The notes beneath the pieces were generated by a model, which was not told the DNA's origin, did no database searches, and saw only the letters and a list, made by a program, of their open reading frames with translations. Below, one piece after another: positions 35,916-44,546 of a stretch of DNA of 64,000 nucleotides; the stretch's first letter is position 1; every line of letters starts with the position of its first letter. The stretch comes from Fusobacterium perfoetens (lineage in GTDB: Bacteria > Fusobacteriota > Fusobacteriia > Fusobacteriales > Fusobacteriaceae). The stretch is taken from contig NZ_JADYUD010000010.1 in assembly GCF_021531595.1 (NCBI RefSeq), positions 1-64,000 on the forward strand. The letters are read 5' to 3'. Both the position numbers and the translations under genes were made by a program.

Positions 35916-37181
35916 TTATAATAAATTAATTAATAGAGAAGTTAACAATAGCATAAATGCTCCTCCAATTCTTGAAGAGATTTGAGAAAATGGCATAAGT
36001 TCCATTCTATGACAGGCCGACATTACAGCTACATCCCCTGTTCCTCCCATGTTAGCCATACATAGTCCAGCTGTTATTGAAGCTTCAACTACATAGAATC
36101 CGGCTAAATGCCCTACTATTGCAGTCCCAATAATAGCTCCAACTACTGTTGTTGCTACTAATAAAAGATATATAGGTGTGAAAGAAGAAATTACCTCTCC
36201 AAGATTTGTATAAGCTACTCCGATTCCAACTAAAAGAGCTGCTGTAAAATTTTTCATTATAAAGTTAAACCATTTTGCACAACATTCTTCATAATAATCA
36301 TTTATAATACCTAATATTTTAGCAATAGCTACTGATATAATCATTAAAGCATAAGAATGAATAGGGATAAATTTACTTAAAATATTTCCTAAAATAAAGA
36401 ATGTAGTAGCGATTATAAGACCTATTCCCAATTCATTATAAGTAGGAACAGAAAGTTCTTTTTGTTGACACATTGAATCATCTTGAACTTTTAAAAGTTT
36501 TCCTTCTCCTGAAAGATTTTTATATTTTTTCCCAATTCTGTCTAAAAGTCCTGCGGAAACAATTGCTAGTGCATTTCCAAGAGCTACTGCTGGAACCATA
36601 ACAGATAGTAATTCACTTGGTTCTTTATTTAAAGCTTGTCCAAATATTTGAGATAATGGTACAGCACCTGCTCCCATTCCACCACCCATTATAGGAATAG
36701 CAATATAAAATATTGCCTTTTTAAAACCATAACCTAAAAGAGCGCCAACTACTCCAGTAAGTAAAAGAGATACAAGAACTCCTCCTAGAATGACTGGAAG
36801 ATAACCAACAGCTGCTTTTATCAAAAGTTTTCTATTCATTCCTAAAATACTTCCAACTATTAAAGCAGCTATGTAAAAATCTAAGAAGCGCTGTGAAATC
36901 ATAAAATCTGTTATAATTTTTACTTCTTTGGCAGGAAGTATATTAAAATAAAGTAAAGCAGCAGATACAAAGATTATAACAATAGGCCCTCCTCCTAAGT
37001 AATCTTTTACAAGAGGAGTTTTATTTCCAATATAATCTAATACAGCTCCTATTATCATCATTAAAGGAAAGGCTCCTAACATTCCTGGCGGCAATTTTCC
37101 TAAAATTATTGCTACGATTAAAATAATTGTTATAGGAATAAAATATTTCATTTCTAATCCTATTAACTTAAATTTCTCCAT
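35916..37181 (-). CDS. 2-hydroxycarboxylate transporter (2HCT, CitS/CimH type)
   Basis: 421-residue secondary transporter for citrate, malate or lactate, usually with sodium. The two re-entrant-loop motifs are visible: PIMGGGMGAGAVPLSQI in the first half and CMANMGGTGDVAVMSACHRM in the second, the latter with the SRIGG segment that contains the substrate-binding Arg. I use the ATG at 37181, preceded by GGAGGGG; an in-frame ATG at 37241 overlaps the promoter. Malate or citrate fermentation is the natural context but no lyase gene is nearby. Confidence 0.9.
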   Translation of the reverse strand: MEKFKLIGLEMKYFIPITIILIVAIILGKLPPGMLGAFPLMMIIGAVLDYIGNKTPLVKDYLGGGPIVIIFVSAALLYFNILPAKEVKIITDFMISQRFLDFYIAALIVGSILGMNRKLLIKAAVGYLPVILGGVLVSLLLTGVVGALLGYGFKKAIFYIAIPIMGGGMGAGAVPLSQIFGQALNKEPSELLSVMVPAVALGNALAIVSAGLLDRIGKKYKNLSGEGKLLKVQDDSMCQQKELSVPTYNELGIGLIIATTFFILGNILSKFIPIHSYALMIISVAIAKILGIINDYYEECCAKWFNFIMKNFTAALLVGIGVAYTNLGEVISSFTPIYLLLVATTVVGAIIGTAIVGHLAGFYVVEASITAGLCMANMGGTGDVAVMSACHRMELMPFSQISSRIGGAFMLLLTSLLINLL

Positions 37182-37212
37182 ATTATCCCCTCCGAAATTT
37201 TTTGTATAATTA

Positions 37213-37241
37213 ATTATAATTTGTAAATCATGATTAATCAA
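37213..37241 (-). promoter_or_regulatory. Promoter of the 2HCT gene with a palindrome in the spacer
   Basis: Minus strand: TTGATT (37241-37236), 17 bp, TATAAT (37218-37213). The spacer holds the perfect 10-bp palindrome AATCATGATT (37226-37235), a likely repressor site. Confidence 0.6.
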
Positions 37242-37311
37242 GGGGCTTTAGTAAAAAAAATAGAAAAATGTGAAAATAATAAATAAAAAATATATTATAT
37301 TAAAAATTTTT

Positions 37312-38370
37312 CTAAAAAAATGTTGAAATTATTTTAATTAGTATAGGATAAAATGCTATTACTGATACAAGTCTACAAAATTGCATAACAGCAACTTTTG
37401 GTGTATCTGCTCCAAGCTCTCCTGCAATAATTGACATATCAGAAATTCCTCCAGGAGCAGCAGAAAAAAGAGAAGTTTGTACAGAAAAATCTGTAATTTT
37501 ATAAATAAACATTCCAAGTATAAAGTTCATAAGAGAAAAACCAATAATAACAACTAAAACAGGAATAGCAATACTTTTTAAACTTATAACATCAGCCATT
37601 GTCATTTTTGCTCCAATAAGAGCACCAGCAAAAGTTTGAATAAATTGTCTTAATTTTAAAGGCATATAAGCATTATTTGAAAAAATATTGTAAAGGGCAG
37701 TTCCCGTCATAGCAATACTCATAGCACCAGCAGGAATTTTTAAAAAGAATCCTAAAAGTCCTGTTATTACTCCAATAAAAACAGTAATAAGAGATTTTTT
37801 TAACATAATAGAAAAAGGAAGCTTTTTCTTTGTATTTACATTGATACCATTATAAGAAGAAGGTTTATTTTGCCCAGCTTTGTCAAATTTTTTAACTAAA
37901 AATTTTATGAAAAAAGGAAAAAATCCTAATACTGAAATAACACGAATAAGCTGAAGAATTGCAACCTTTGAAGAGTCAGCTCCAAAATCGTAGGATAATA
38001 TACTCATATCTGTAATTCCTCCAGGGGCAGTTGCAAAAAGAGCAGTTACTATGTCAATATTAGTTGTATAATAAATAAAAAATCCCATTATAAAGTTAAA
38101 AATGGCCATAGAAATTACAAGGAAAATAGCAGGAAAAAAAATATCTTTAAGTCCTTTAATATCTGCAGAAGTTATTTTTGCTCCAATAAAAGTTCCTGTA
38201 CTTATTTGAGTTATAATTTTAATATTTTGTGGAATATAAGCATCTCCTGTGATAATATTAAATATAGCTACTGCAAAAAGAGAACCAGTCATAGCTCCTG
38301 CAGGAAATTTTAATTTGAGAGCAATGTGTGACCCTATAAATCCAACTAAAATAGTAATAAAAAATGGCAA
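37312..38370 (-). CDS. AbrB-family membrane protein (duplicated)
   Basis: 352-residue integral membrane protein of the AbrB/YrmI family, misnamed 'ammonia monooxygenase' in older annotation. It is an internal duplication: GAMTGSLFAVAIFNI with GTFIGAKITSADI in the first half returns as GAMSIAMTGTALYNI with GALIGAKMTMADV in the second, and TAPGGITDMSIL returns as AAPGGISDMSII. The role is unproven; a transporter is likely from the topology. Its neighbour is the 2HCT transporter (130 bp downstream), which may indicate organic acid transport. Confidence 0.82.
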   Translation of the reverse strand: MPFFITILVGFIGSHIALKLKFPAGAMTGSLFAVAIFNIITGDAYIPQNIKIITQISTGTFIGAKITSADIKGLKDIFFPAIFLVISMAIFNFIMGFFIYYTTNIDIVTALFATAPGGITDMSILSYDFGADSSKVAILQLIRVISVLGFFPFFIKFLVKKFDKAGQNKPSSYNGINVNTKKKLPFSIMLKKSLITVFIGVITGLLGFFLKIPAGAMSIAMTGTALYNIFSNNAYMPLKLRQFIQTFAGALIGAKMTMADVISLKSIAIPVLVVIIGFSLMNFILGMFIYKITDFSVQTSLFSAAPGGISDMSIIAGELGADTPKVAVMQFCRLVSVIAFYPILIKIISTFF

Positions 38371-38396
38371 AGTAATTCCTCCTAATTATATAACTT

Positions 38397-38425
38397 CATT
38401 GTTTTTTATAAAATAAAAAACAATG
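38397..38425 (-). promoter_or_regulatory. Perfect hairpin in the leader of the AbrB-family gene
   Basis: CATTGTTTTTTAT and ATAAAAAACAATG form a 13-bp perfect inverted repeat with a 3-base centre, ending about 10 bases before the AGGAGG site of the gene at 38370. It could be an operator or a leader terminator/stabiliser; nothing in the sequence decides which. Confidence 0.45.
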
Positions 38426-38456
38426 AAAATATTTTACCATATATTTTAAAATGAAA

Positions 38457-38489
38457 AAAGACCTAAATTCAAAAATAATTTAGGTCTTT
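38457..38489 (-). terminator. Terminator of galU
   Basis: AAAGACCTAAATT / AATTTAGGTCTTT, 13-bp stem, then T-rich on the minus strand. Confidence 0.9.
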
Positions 38490-38536
38490 ATTTCGTTTGT
38501 TTTTAAATATTAAAATATTTTTTGTTATTTAAAAAT

Positions 38537-39415
38537 TTATTTTATTATAAGTTCATTTTTAAGATAATTAATTAATTCTTCTCTAGTCTCTTCATTTCTA
38601 AGACCAAATTCAATATTAGCTTTAAGAAGTCCTATTTTATTACCTATATCATATCTTTTTCCTATAAAGTTATGAGCAAGAACTTTTTCTCCATCTTTCA
38701 TCATTTTTAAAATACCATCTGTAAGCTGAATTTCTCCACCTTTTCCAGCTTCTGTTTTTTCAAGATATTCAAATATTTTTCCACTTAAAAGATATCTTCC
38801 AAGGCAGGCAAGTCTTGAAGGAGCTTCCTCTTTTGATGGCTTTTCAATAAAATCTTCTATTTCTGTTGTTCTTTCATCAAGGACTTTTACAGGTTTTACT
38901 ATTCCATATTTTGATACATCATCTTCAGGCACTTCTTGACATCCAAGAATACTTCCACCATATTTCTCATAAGTTTCTATAAGTTGTTTTGTAGCAGTTT
39001 TATCATTATAAACAATATCGTCTCCAAGAGCTATTACAAAAGGTTCATCTCCAATAAAAGGTTTTGCTTTTAAGATAGCATGTCCAAGTCCAAGAGGATG
39101 GTTTTGTCTTACATAAAATATATTTGCCATTGAAGAAAGATGAGTTACTTTTTCAAGAAGTTCTTCTTTTCCTTTTTCCTTTAAAGTTTCCTCAAGCTCA
39201 AAAGAATAATCAAAATGATCTTCAATGGAATTTTTATTTCTTCCTGTAATAATTATAATATCTTCAATTCCTGATTGAACAAGCTCTTCTACAATATATT
39301 GAAGAGAAGGTTTATCTACTATTACAAGCATTTCTTTAGGCTGTGCTTTTGTAGCCGGAAGAACTCTTGTACCAAGTCCTGCTGCTGGAATTATTGCTTT
39401 AGTTACTTTTTTCAT
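38537..39415 (-). CDS. galU: UTP-glucose-1-phosphate uridylyltransferase
   Basis: Makes UDP-glucose for envelope polysaccharides and galactose metabolism. 292 residues. The nucleotidyltransferase start AIIPAAGLGTRVLPATKAQPKEML (about residues 8-31), GLGHAILKAK, and FVIALGDDIVY with the metal-binding Asp are all present. It is the last gene of the acyltransferase-metG-galU unit (21 bp after metG) and carries its own AGGAGGGG site. It shares glucose-1-phosphate with glgC and glgP. Confidence 0.95.
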   Translation of the reverse strand: MKKVTKAIIPAAGLGTRVLPATKAQPKEMLVIVDKPSLQYIVEELVQSGIEDIIIITGRNKNSIEDHFDYSFELEETLKEKGKEELLEKVTHLSSMANIFYVRQNHPLGLGHAILKAKPFIGDEPFVIALGDDIVYNDKTATKQLIETYEKYGGSILGCQEVPEDDVSKYGIVKPVKVLDERTTEIEDFIEKPSKEEAPSRLACLGRYLLSGKIFEYLEKTEAGKGGEIQLTDGILKMMKDGEKVLAHNFIGKRYDIGNKIGLLKANIEFGLRNEETREELINYLKNELIIK

Positions 39416-39436
39416 AGTCCCCTCCTAATTAAAATC

Positions 39437-41353
39437 TTATTTTATTTTTGATCCAACTTTTACTGAACTGTCTATTTCAACAAGTTTTATTCTTTTCTTT
39501 TCTTCAGAACTTAAAAGCATTCCCTGTGATAGTTCTCCCATTAAAGTTACAGGATTTAAGTTTACTACAGCTAAAACTTTTTTCCCAACAAGTTCTTCAG
39601 GATTTGGATAGTATTTTGCAATTCCTGATACTATTTGTCTTATATTTTTTCCATCATTAACTTTAAATTTTAAAAGTTTATCAGAACCTTTAACTCTATC
39701 AGCTTCTAAAAGTTCAACTACTCTTATATCAACTTTTCCAAATTCATCTATTGAAATAGGATTTTCAATTTTTAAATCTTTATTTACAGGATTTTTTTCT
39801 TTTACTTCTTTTTGGACTTCTATTCTTGGGAAAATAGGTGTTGCTTCTCCAAGCTTATGTCCAGCAGGAATTATATCCCAGTTTCTTACATTTTCAATAA
39901 GAGCTTTTTCAATATCTTCATTAAATCCTAATTGATTCCATATTTTTTGAGCTGATTCAGGCATGTATGGAGATACAAGCACAGCTATTTTATATAGAGA
40001 TTCAACTAACATATTCATTACAGTAGCAAGTCTTTCTTTTTTACTTTCATCTTTTACTAAAATCCAAGGCATAGTTTCATCAATATATTTATTCATTCTT
40101 GAAATAAATTTCCAAATAAATTCTAATGCTCTTGAAAATTCAAGTCTTGACATTGCATCATCAACAGAAGCAAGAGTTTCTGTAAATAGTGTTTTTATTT
40201 CATTGTCAATTTCTTCGTATACTCCACCTTTTACAATTTCGTCTCCAAAATATTTTTTATACATTCCAAGAGTTCTGTTTAAAAGGTTTCCAAGATCGTT
40301 TGCAAGATCAGAATTGATTCTTGTTATAACCCCTTTTGTAGAATAGTCTCCGTCGTTTCCAAAAGTAACTTCTCTTAGAAGATAATATCTGAAAGCATCA
40401 AGTCCATATTTTGCAACTTCTTCAAGAGGTGCAACAACATTTCCTTTAGATTTTGACATTTTTTCTCCTTCAGAAGTCCACCATCCGTGTGCAACTATTT
40501 TATCAGGAAGTTTTACTCCTGCAGATAGAAGCATACAAGGCCAAATTATAGCATGGAATCTTACAATATCTTTTCCTAACAGATGAACTACTTCACCATT
40601 TGTCCATCTTTTTGCAAATTCTTCAGCATTATTTTCATACCCAACAGCTGTAATATAGTTTGTAAGAGCATCAAACCATACATAAGTAATATGACCAGGA
40701 GCGAATTCAATAGGAATTCCCCATTCAAATGTATTTCTTGAAATAGATAAGTCTTGAAGTCCTTGTTTAATAAATGAGATTACTTCATTTCTTCTTGAAC
40801 GAGGAAGAATAAAGTCAGGATGTTCATCTATGTGTTTTAAAAGAGCATCTTGGTATTTAGACATTCTAAAGAAATAAGATTCTTCTTTAACCATTCTTAA
40901 TTCTTTTCCACAGTCAGGACAGCAGTTTCCATTTACAACTTGGTTTTCAGGAACAAAAGTTTCACAAGAAACACAATATTTTCCTTCGTATTCTCCTTTA
41001 TATATATCTCCTTTTTCCCAAACAGTTTTTAAGATTTTTGCTACAGCTTTTTTATGTCTTTCTTCTGTTGTTCTTATAAAGTCATCATTTTTTATATTTA
41101 ATTTTTTCCACATTTCCATGAATCTTGGAGCCATAGAATCTGTCCATTGTTGAGGAGTCATTCCTTTTGCTTTAGCAGTTTCCTCTACTTTTTGACCATG
41201 TTCATCTGTTCCTGTAAGAAAATAAACATCATATCCCATAGTTTTTTTGTATCTTGCAATTACATCTGCAGCTATTGTAGTGTATGCACTTCCTACATGT
41301 GGATCTCCATTAACATAATATATCGGTGTTGTTACATAAAAGTTTTTTGTCAT
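39437..41353 (-). CDS. metG: Methionyl-tRNA synthetase
   Basis: 638-residue class I synthetase charging tRNA-Met. HIGH-type motif as GDPHVGSAYT (about residues 16-25), a zinc knuckle with CVSC and CCPDC between about residues 127 and 147, KMSKSKGN as the KMSKS loop (about 300), and a C-terminal EMAP/OB-fold tRNA-binding domain (about 535-638, starting SIDEFGKVDIRVVE). No T-box or SAM leader is visible upstream: the 30 bp before the start belong to the end of the acyltransferase gene region. Confidence 0.96.
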   Translation of the reverse strand: MTKNFYVTTPIYYVNGDPHVGSAYTTIAADVIARYKKTMGYDVYFLTGTDEHGQKVEETAKAKGMTPQQWTDSMAPRFMEMWKKLNIKNDDFIRTTEERHKKAVAKILKTVWEKGDIYKGEYEGKYCVSCETFVPENQVVNGNCCPDCGKELRMVKEESYFFRMSKYQDALLKHIDEHPDFILPRSRRNEVISFIKQGLQDLSISRNTFEWGIPIEFAPGHITYVWFDALTNYITAVGYENNAEEFAKRWTNGEVVHLLGKDIVRFHAIIWPCMLLSAGVKLPDKIVAHGWWTSEGEKMSKSKGNVVAPLEEVAKYGLDAFRYYLLREVTFGNDGDYSTKGVITRINSDLANDLGNLLNRTLGMYKKYFGDEIVKGGVYEEIDNEIKTLFTETLASVDDAMSRLEFSRALEFIWKFISRMNKYIDETMPWILVKDESKKERLATVMNMLVESLYKIAVLVSPYMPESAQKIWNQLGFNEDIEKALIENVRNWDIIPAGHKLGEATPIFPRIEVQKEVKEKNPVNKDLKIENPISIDEFGKVDIRVVELLEADRVKGSDKLLKFKVNDGKNIRQIVSGIAKYYPNPEELVGKKVLAVVNLNPVTLMGELSQGMLLSSEEKKRIKLVEIDSSVKVGSKIK

Positions 41354-41383
41354 ATATTTCCCCCTCGGTAATTTTTAAACTTA

Positions 41384-42034
41384 TTATTTTAATTTTAATA
41401 TTTCTTCTTCTGCTTGTCTTTCAAGTTCCATAAGTTTTTCTTTTATTATTTTACTGTATTCTTTAGGATCTGCATCATTTGGAACATCAATAGGTTCACC
41501 TACAACACATATAACTTTTGAAAAAGGTTTAGGAAGTTGGAATTTATCCCATGTTTTAGAAAAAATCCATTTTTTGCTGTATGCTCCTCCAACAAGAACT
41601 AATTGTTTCCCTGATTTTTGAGCAGCATATATCATTCCTGGTTTTACTTCATAAACAGGACCTTTTGGCCCATCAAGAGGAGTTCCCAGGCTATATCCTT
41701 CATTTTTCACAAGTTTTATAATTTGTACAAGGCTTTTTACTGATTCTTTTCCAGAAGAACCTCTTACCATTTTGTATCCCATTTTTTCAAGAGGAACAGA
41801 TATAAGTTCTCCATCTTTTGAAGGGCTTGCAAGTCCAGCTCTTTTTTTCAGAGATTTAAGACATAGAAGAATTACAAGAAGTTTATTATGCCACATTCCA
41901 CAGACATAACTTTTTTTCCCGTCAATTTTATTTTCTGCTCCTAGTATTTTCACATCTAAAGTAAGAAAAATAAATTTAAGTAAATAATATAAAATATTTC
42001 CATATATTCTGTATTTTGCATTCTTCATTTTCAT
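41384..42034 (-). CDS. DUF374 family acyltransferase-like protein
   Basis: 216-residue protein with the LPLAT-related DUF374 pattern: an early membrane-anchoring segment (residues 10-25), CGMWHNKLLVILL with the His that stands for the acyltransferase HX4D box, SPSKDGELISVPLEKMGY, and GTPLDGPKGPVYEVKPG. In outer-membrane bacteria such proteins lie near lipid A/Kdo genes and are thought to acylate lipid A or a related glycolipid. First gene of the unit containing metG and galU. Confidence 0.88.
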   Translation of the reverse strand: MKMKNAKYRIYGNILYYLLKFIFLTLDVKILGAENKIDGKKSYVCGMWHNKLLVILLCLKSLKKRAGLASPSKDGELISVPLEKMGYKMVRGSSGKESVKSLVQIIKLVKNEGYSLGTPLDGPKGPVYEVKPGMIYAAQKSGKQLVLVGGAYSKKWIFSKTWDKFQLPKPFSKVICVVGEPIDVPNDADPKEYSKIIKEKLMELERQAEEEILKLK

Positions 42035-42041
42035 ACTCTCC

Positions 42042-42090
42042 CGTATAAGTCTATACGAAGAATTATATCACAAATTGGGATTTTATTAAA
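42042..42090 (-). promoter_or_regulatory. Promoter and palindrome of the DUF374-metG-galU unit
   Basis: Minus strand: TTTAAT (42090-42085), 17 bp, TATAAT (42067-42062). The transcription start would fall in the palindrome CGTATA-N4-TATACG (42042-42057), which lies directly before the ribosome binding site and may be an operator or a 5' hairpin. Confidence 0.5.
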
Positions 42091-42169
42091 TAATATTAGA
42101 TATAAATTTATAATTCTTTCTGATATTTAAATGAGAATATTTATAAAATTATTAAAAATCTAATATTTA

Positions 42170-42269
42170 TTAAAAAAGAAAAACAGAGAAATTTATTATC
42201 TCTGTTTTTCTTTTGAAATGATTAGGAATAGATTTTACTAAAAATTGATGTTTGTTATCTTGAAACTCT
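42170..42269 (-). ncRNA. Candidate small RNA divergent from the heme operon
   Basis: About 100 nt, bounded by a strong minus-strand promoter and a terminator: AAAGAAAAACAGAGA (42174-42189 region) pairs with TCTCTGTTTTTCTTT, followed by TTTAAT on the minus strand. Between them there is no ORF with a ribosome binding site. The 5' part contains an open, low-structure stretch AACAAACATCAATTTTT suited to base pairing with mRNA. It lies between two divergent genes, where a terminator has no other reason to exist. Confidence 0.6.
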
Positions 42270-42275
42270 GCTAAT

Positions 42276-42304
42276 TTTATATCACATTTTAATTTGCTTG
42301 TCAA
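42276..42304 (-). promoter_or_regulatory. Promoter of the candidate sRNA
   Basis: Minus strand: TTGACA (42304-42299), exactly 17 bp, TATAAA (42281-42276). Confidence 0.65.
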
Positions 42305-42331
42305 AATATTTTTTATTTTAATTTTTTGCTA

Positions 42332-42360
42332 TTGACATATTTTTAATTTTAGAGTATCAT
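42332..42360 (+). promoter_or_regulatory. Promoter of the heme acquisition operon
   Basis: Perfect TTGACA (42332-42337), 17 bp, TATCAT (42355-42360), 30 bp before the DUF454 start. The spacer and flanks show no canonical Fur box that I can recognise. Confidence 0.75.
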
Positions 42361-42389
42361 ACCTCTGAAATGCTACACAGGAGGTCTTT

Positions 42390-42752
42390 GTGCTGAAAAA
42401 AAATATTTTAATATTATTTGGTTTTATTTTTTTAACTTTTGGAATTATAGGGATAATAACACCAATTCTTCCAACAACACCTTTTATTTTATTAAGTGCT
42501 TATTTATTTAGTAAATCATCTCAAAAATGGCATTATTTTATTTTAAATAATAAATTATTTGGGAAATATATAAAAGATTATCAAGAAAGAAGAGGAATAA
42601 CACTGAAAAATAAAATAAATGCTTTTATTTTTCTTACAGTTAGTTTGAGCATATCAACATTGAAAACTGAAAATTTATATTTAAGAATATTTTTTGTAGT
42701 TATTTTTATTAGTGTGTCTTTTCATATTATGAAACTTCGCACATTAAAATAA
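42390..42752 (+). CDS. DUF454 (YbaN-like) small membrane protein
   Basis: 120-residue membrane protein with the DUF454 signature GIIGIITPILPTTPFILLSAYLFSKSS at the N terminus and two further hydrophobic stretches at the C terminus. The start is GTG with AGGAGG five bases upstream. It is only 36 bp from exbB and shares the strong promoter, so it belongs to the heme/TonB operon. The family has no agreed function; this context suggests a role in heme or iron uptake across the inner membrane. Confidence 0.85.
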   Translation: MLKKNILILFGFIFLTFGIIGIITPILPTTPFILLSAYLFSKSSQKWHYFILNNKLFGKYIKDYQERRGITLKNKINAFIFLTVSLSISTLKTENLYLRIFFVVIFISVSFHIMKLRTLK

Positions 42753-42787
42753 AAATTTAATTTTTAAAAAACGGGGGTTAATAAAAA

Positions 42788-43399
42788 ATGATGTATTATT
42801 TAAAAGTAGGTGGACCATTAATGTGGATTTTATTTGGTCTTTCAATAGCTTCTACGGCTATTATTATAGAAAGGGTTGTTTTCTTCTTTAAAAGAGAAAG
42901 AGGTCTTAGTAAAGACTTTAAATCTAATATTATTATGTCAGTTTCTTCTAACGATATGGGAAGAGCAGTTGAAATTTGCATGAGGGAAAAAAATACAGTA
43001 GGAGATACTGTGAAATGTTTTCTTACAAGATGCGATAAAAATGGGGATTTTCATCATTTTGATCAGCTTGTAAAAGAAATAGGAATGGAGGAGATAGGAC
43101 CTTTAGAAAAAAGACTTCATCTTCTTGCAATCATAGGTTATATAGCTCCAATGATTGGACTTCTTGGAACAGTAACTGGAATGATTGATGCTTTTAGAAA
43201 TCTTTCAACTTTTGGTGCAGGAGATCCTTCTCTTGTTGCTGATGGAATTTCAAAAGCACTTCTTACAACAGCAGCAGGACTTTCAATAGCTATTCCAGCT
43301 ATAGTAGTATATAATCTTTTAAATAAAAAGATAGAAGAAATAGAAGAAAATATAGATAAAGTAACTACTAACATAATAAATATCATAAGACAAAAATAG
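42788..43399 (+). CDS. exbB: ExbB/TolQ/MotA-family proton channel subunit
   Basis: 203-residue inner membrane protein with three helices: residues about 10-30, and a pair near 115-135 and 155-180. The conserved segment LHLLAIIGYIAPMIGLLGTVTGMIDAF and the AISKALLTTAAGLSIAIPA-type helix (here GISKALLTTAAGLSIAIPAIV) identify the family. With ExbD it uses the proton gradient to energise TonB. Followed by exbD at 9 bp. Confidence 0.93.
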   Translation: MMYYLKVGGPLMWILFGLSIASTAIIIERVVFFFKRERGLSKDFKSNIIMSVSSNDMGRAVEICMREKNTVGDTVKCFLTRCDKNGDFHHFDQLVKEIGMEEIGPLEKRLHLLAIIGYIAPMIGLLGTVTGMIDAFRNLSTFGAGDPSLVADGISKALLTTAAGLSIAIPAIVVYNLLNKKIEEIEENIDKVTTNIINIIRQK

Positions 43400-43408
43400 G
43401 AGAAAAAA

Positions 43409-43798
43409 ATGGGAAGATACAGGAAAAAAAGAAATATAATGTCATTGGACTTAACTCCTCTTATAGATGTAGTCTTTCTTCTTCTAATATTTTTTATGGT
43501 ATCAACAACCTTTAATAAATATGGAAAAATAGAAATAGATGTTCCTACTTCCAATGTTACAGCTGAAAGTAAAGAATCTAAAATAGAAATTGTAATAGAT
43601 AAAAATCAAAACTATTTTATTATAAAAGATGAAAAGACATATCCTATAAAAATAGAAGATTTAGGAAATCATTTAGCAGGAATAAAAGAAGTTTCAATAA
43701 CAGGAGATAAAAATTTAAAATACCAAATAATTATGGATACAATAACTAAAGTAAAAGAACAAGGTGTAGAAAATTTAGGAATAAATTTTTATGAATAG
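43409..43798 (+). CDS. exbD: ExbD/TolR-family protein
   Basis: 129-residue single-span protein. The membrane helix starts with LDLTPLIDVVFLLLIFFMVS, containing the essential Asp (about residue 16) of the proton path, and a periplasmic domain follows. Sits between exbB and tonB with gaps of 9 and 12 bp. Confidence 0.93.
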   Translation: MGRYRKKRNIMSLDLTPLIDVVFLLLIFFMVSTTFNKYGKIEIDVPTSNVTAESKESKIEIVIDKNQNYFIIKDEKTYPIKIEDLGNHLAGIKEVSITGDKNLKYQIIMDTITKVKEQGVENLGINFYE

Positions 43799-43810
43799 GG
43801 GCTGAGGAAA

Positions 43811-44521
43811 ATGATGAAATATTTTATAATAGCCTTTATTCTACATGGAATTTTTTTCTTTAATATGGATAGAACTAAAACATTGGGAATGCCAGATAAT
43901 TTAAAAAAAAGTAAGATTCCTATTTCTTATAATACTGTAAGTGTTCATGAAAGAATAGATGGAATGAAAATGAAAAAGGAATCTTCTGAAAAAGTTTATA
44001 CAGAATCTGCTCCAAAAGAAATAGAAAAGAAAAAAGAGAAAATTTCTGAGCCAGAAATTAAAAGTAAGATAAGTCAAAATAAGAAAAATGAAGTTAAAAA
44101 GCAAAAGCAAAATAATAAATCTGATTTTCAAGAGAAAAAAGATATAAAAACGAAAAAAGATGAAAAGGTTAAAGAAAATAATCTTGCAGAAAATGGAAAT
44201 TTTACTCTTAATTCTGATGGAACTTATACAGCTGTATCATCAAAAGGTATAAATTTTGAAATTATACATCAAATAGATCCTTCTTATCCAAGACAAGCAG
44301 AAATTGCAAGATATAATCAAATTGTAAAAGTTGAAGTTAAATTTCTAGTGAATCTTGAAGGAGATGTAGAAGATATAAAAATTTTAAAATCTCATAATAA
44401 ATTTGGATTTGATAAAGAGGTAATTTCTGCATTGAAAAAATGGAAATTTAAACCTATTAAATATAATGGTAAAGGAATAAAAGTTTATTTTAATAAGGAG
44501 TTTGTATTTACTCCAAAATAA
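43811..44521 (+). CDS. tonB: TonB energy-transducing protein
   Basis: 236 residues: an N-terminal membrane anchor (residues 3-17), a long Lys/Glu-rich linker (about 45-120, low complexity and almost no Pro, unlike the Pro-rich linker of enterobacteria), and a C-terminal TonB domain (about 150-236) with PSYPRQAEIARYNQIVKVEV and ALKKWKFKPIKYNGK. Couples ExbBD to outer-membrane receptors. No receptor gene is in the window. Confidence 0.92.
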   Translation: MMKYFIIAFILHGIFFFNMDRTKTLGMPDNLKKSKIPISYNTVSVHERIDGMKMKKESSEKVYTESAPKEIEKKKEKISEPEIKSKISQNKKNEVKKQKQNNKSDFQEKKDIKTKKDEKVKENNLAENGNFTLNSDGTYTAVSSKGINFEIIHQIDPSYPRQAEIARYNQIVKVEVKFLVNLEGDVEDIKILKSHNKFGFDKEVISALKKWKFKPIKYNGKGIKVYFNKEFVFTPK

Positions 44522-44546
44522 AAAATCAATATAGAAGGGAAAGAAA

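Noticed and set aside
41354-41383. T-box or SAM leader for metG
   Set aside because: Only 30 bp separate metG from the upstream gene and no leader structure fits.
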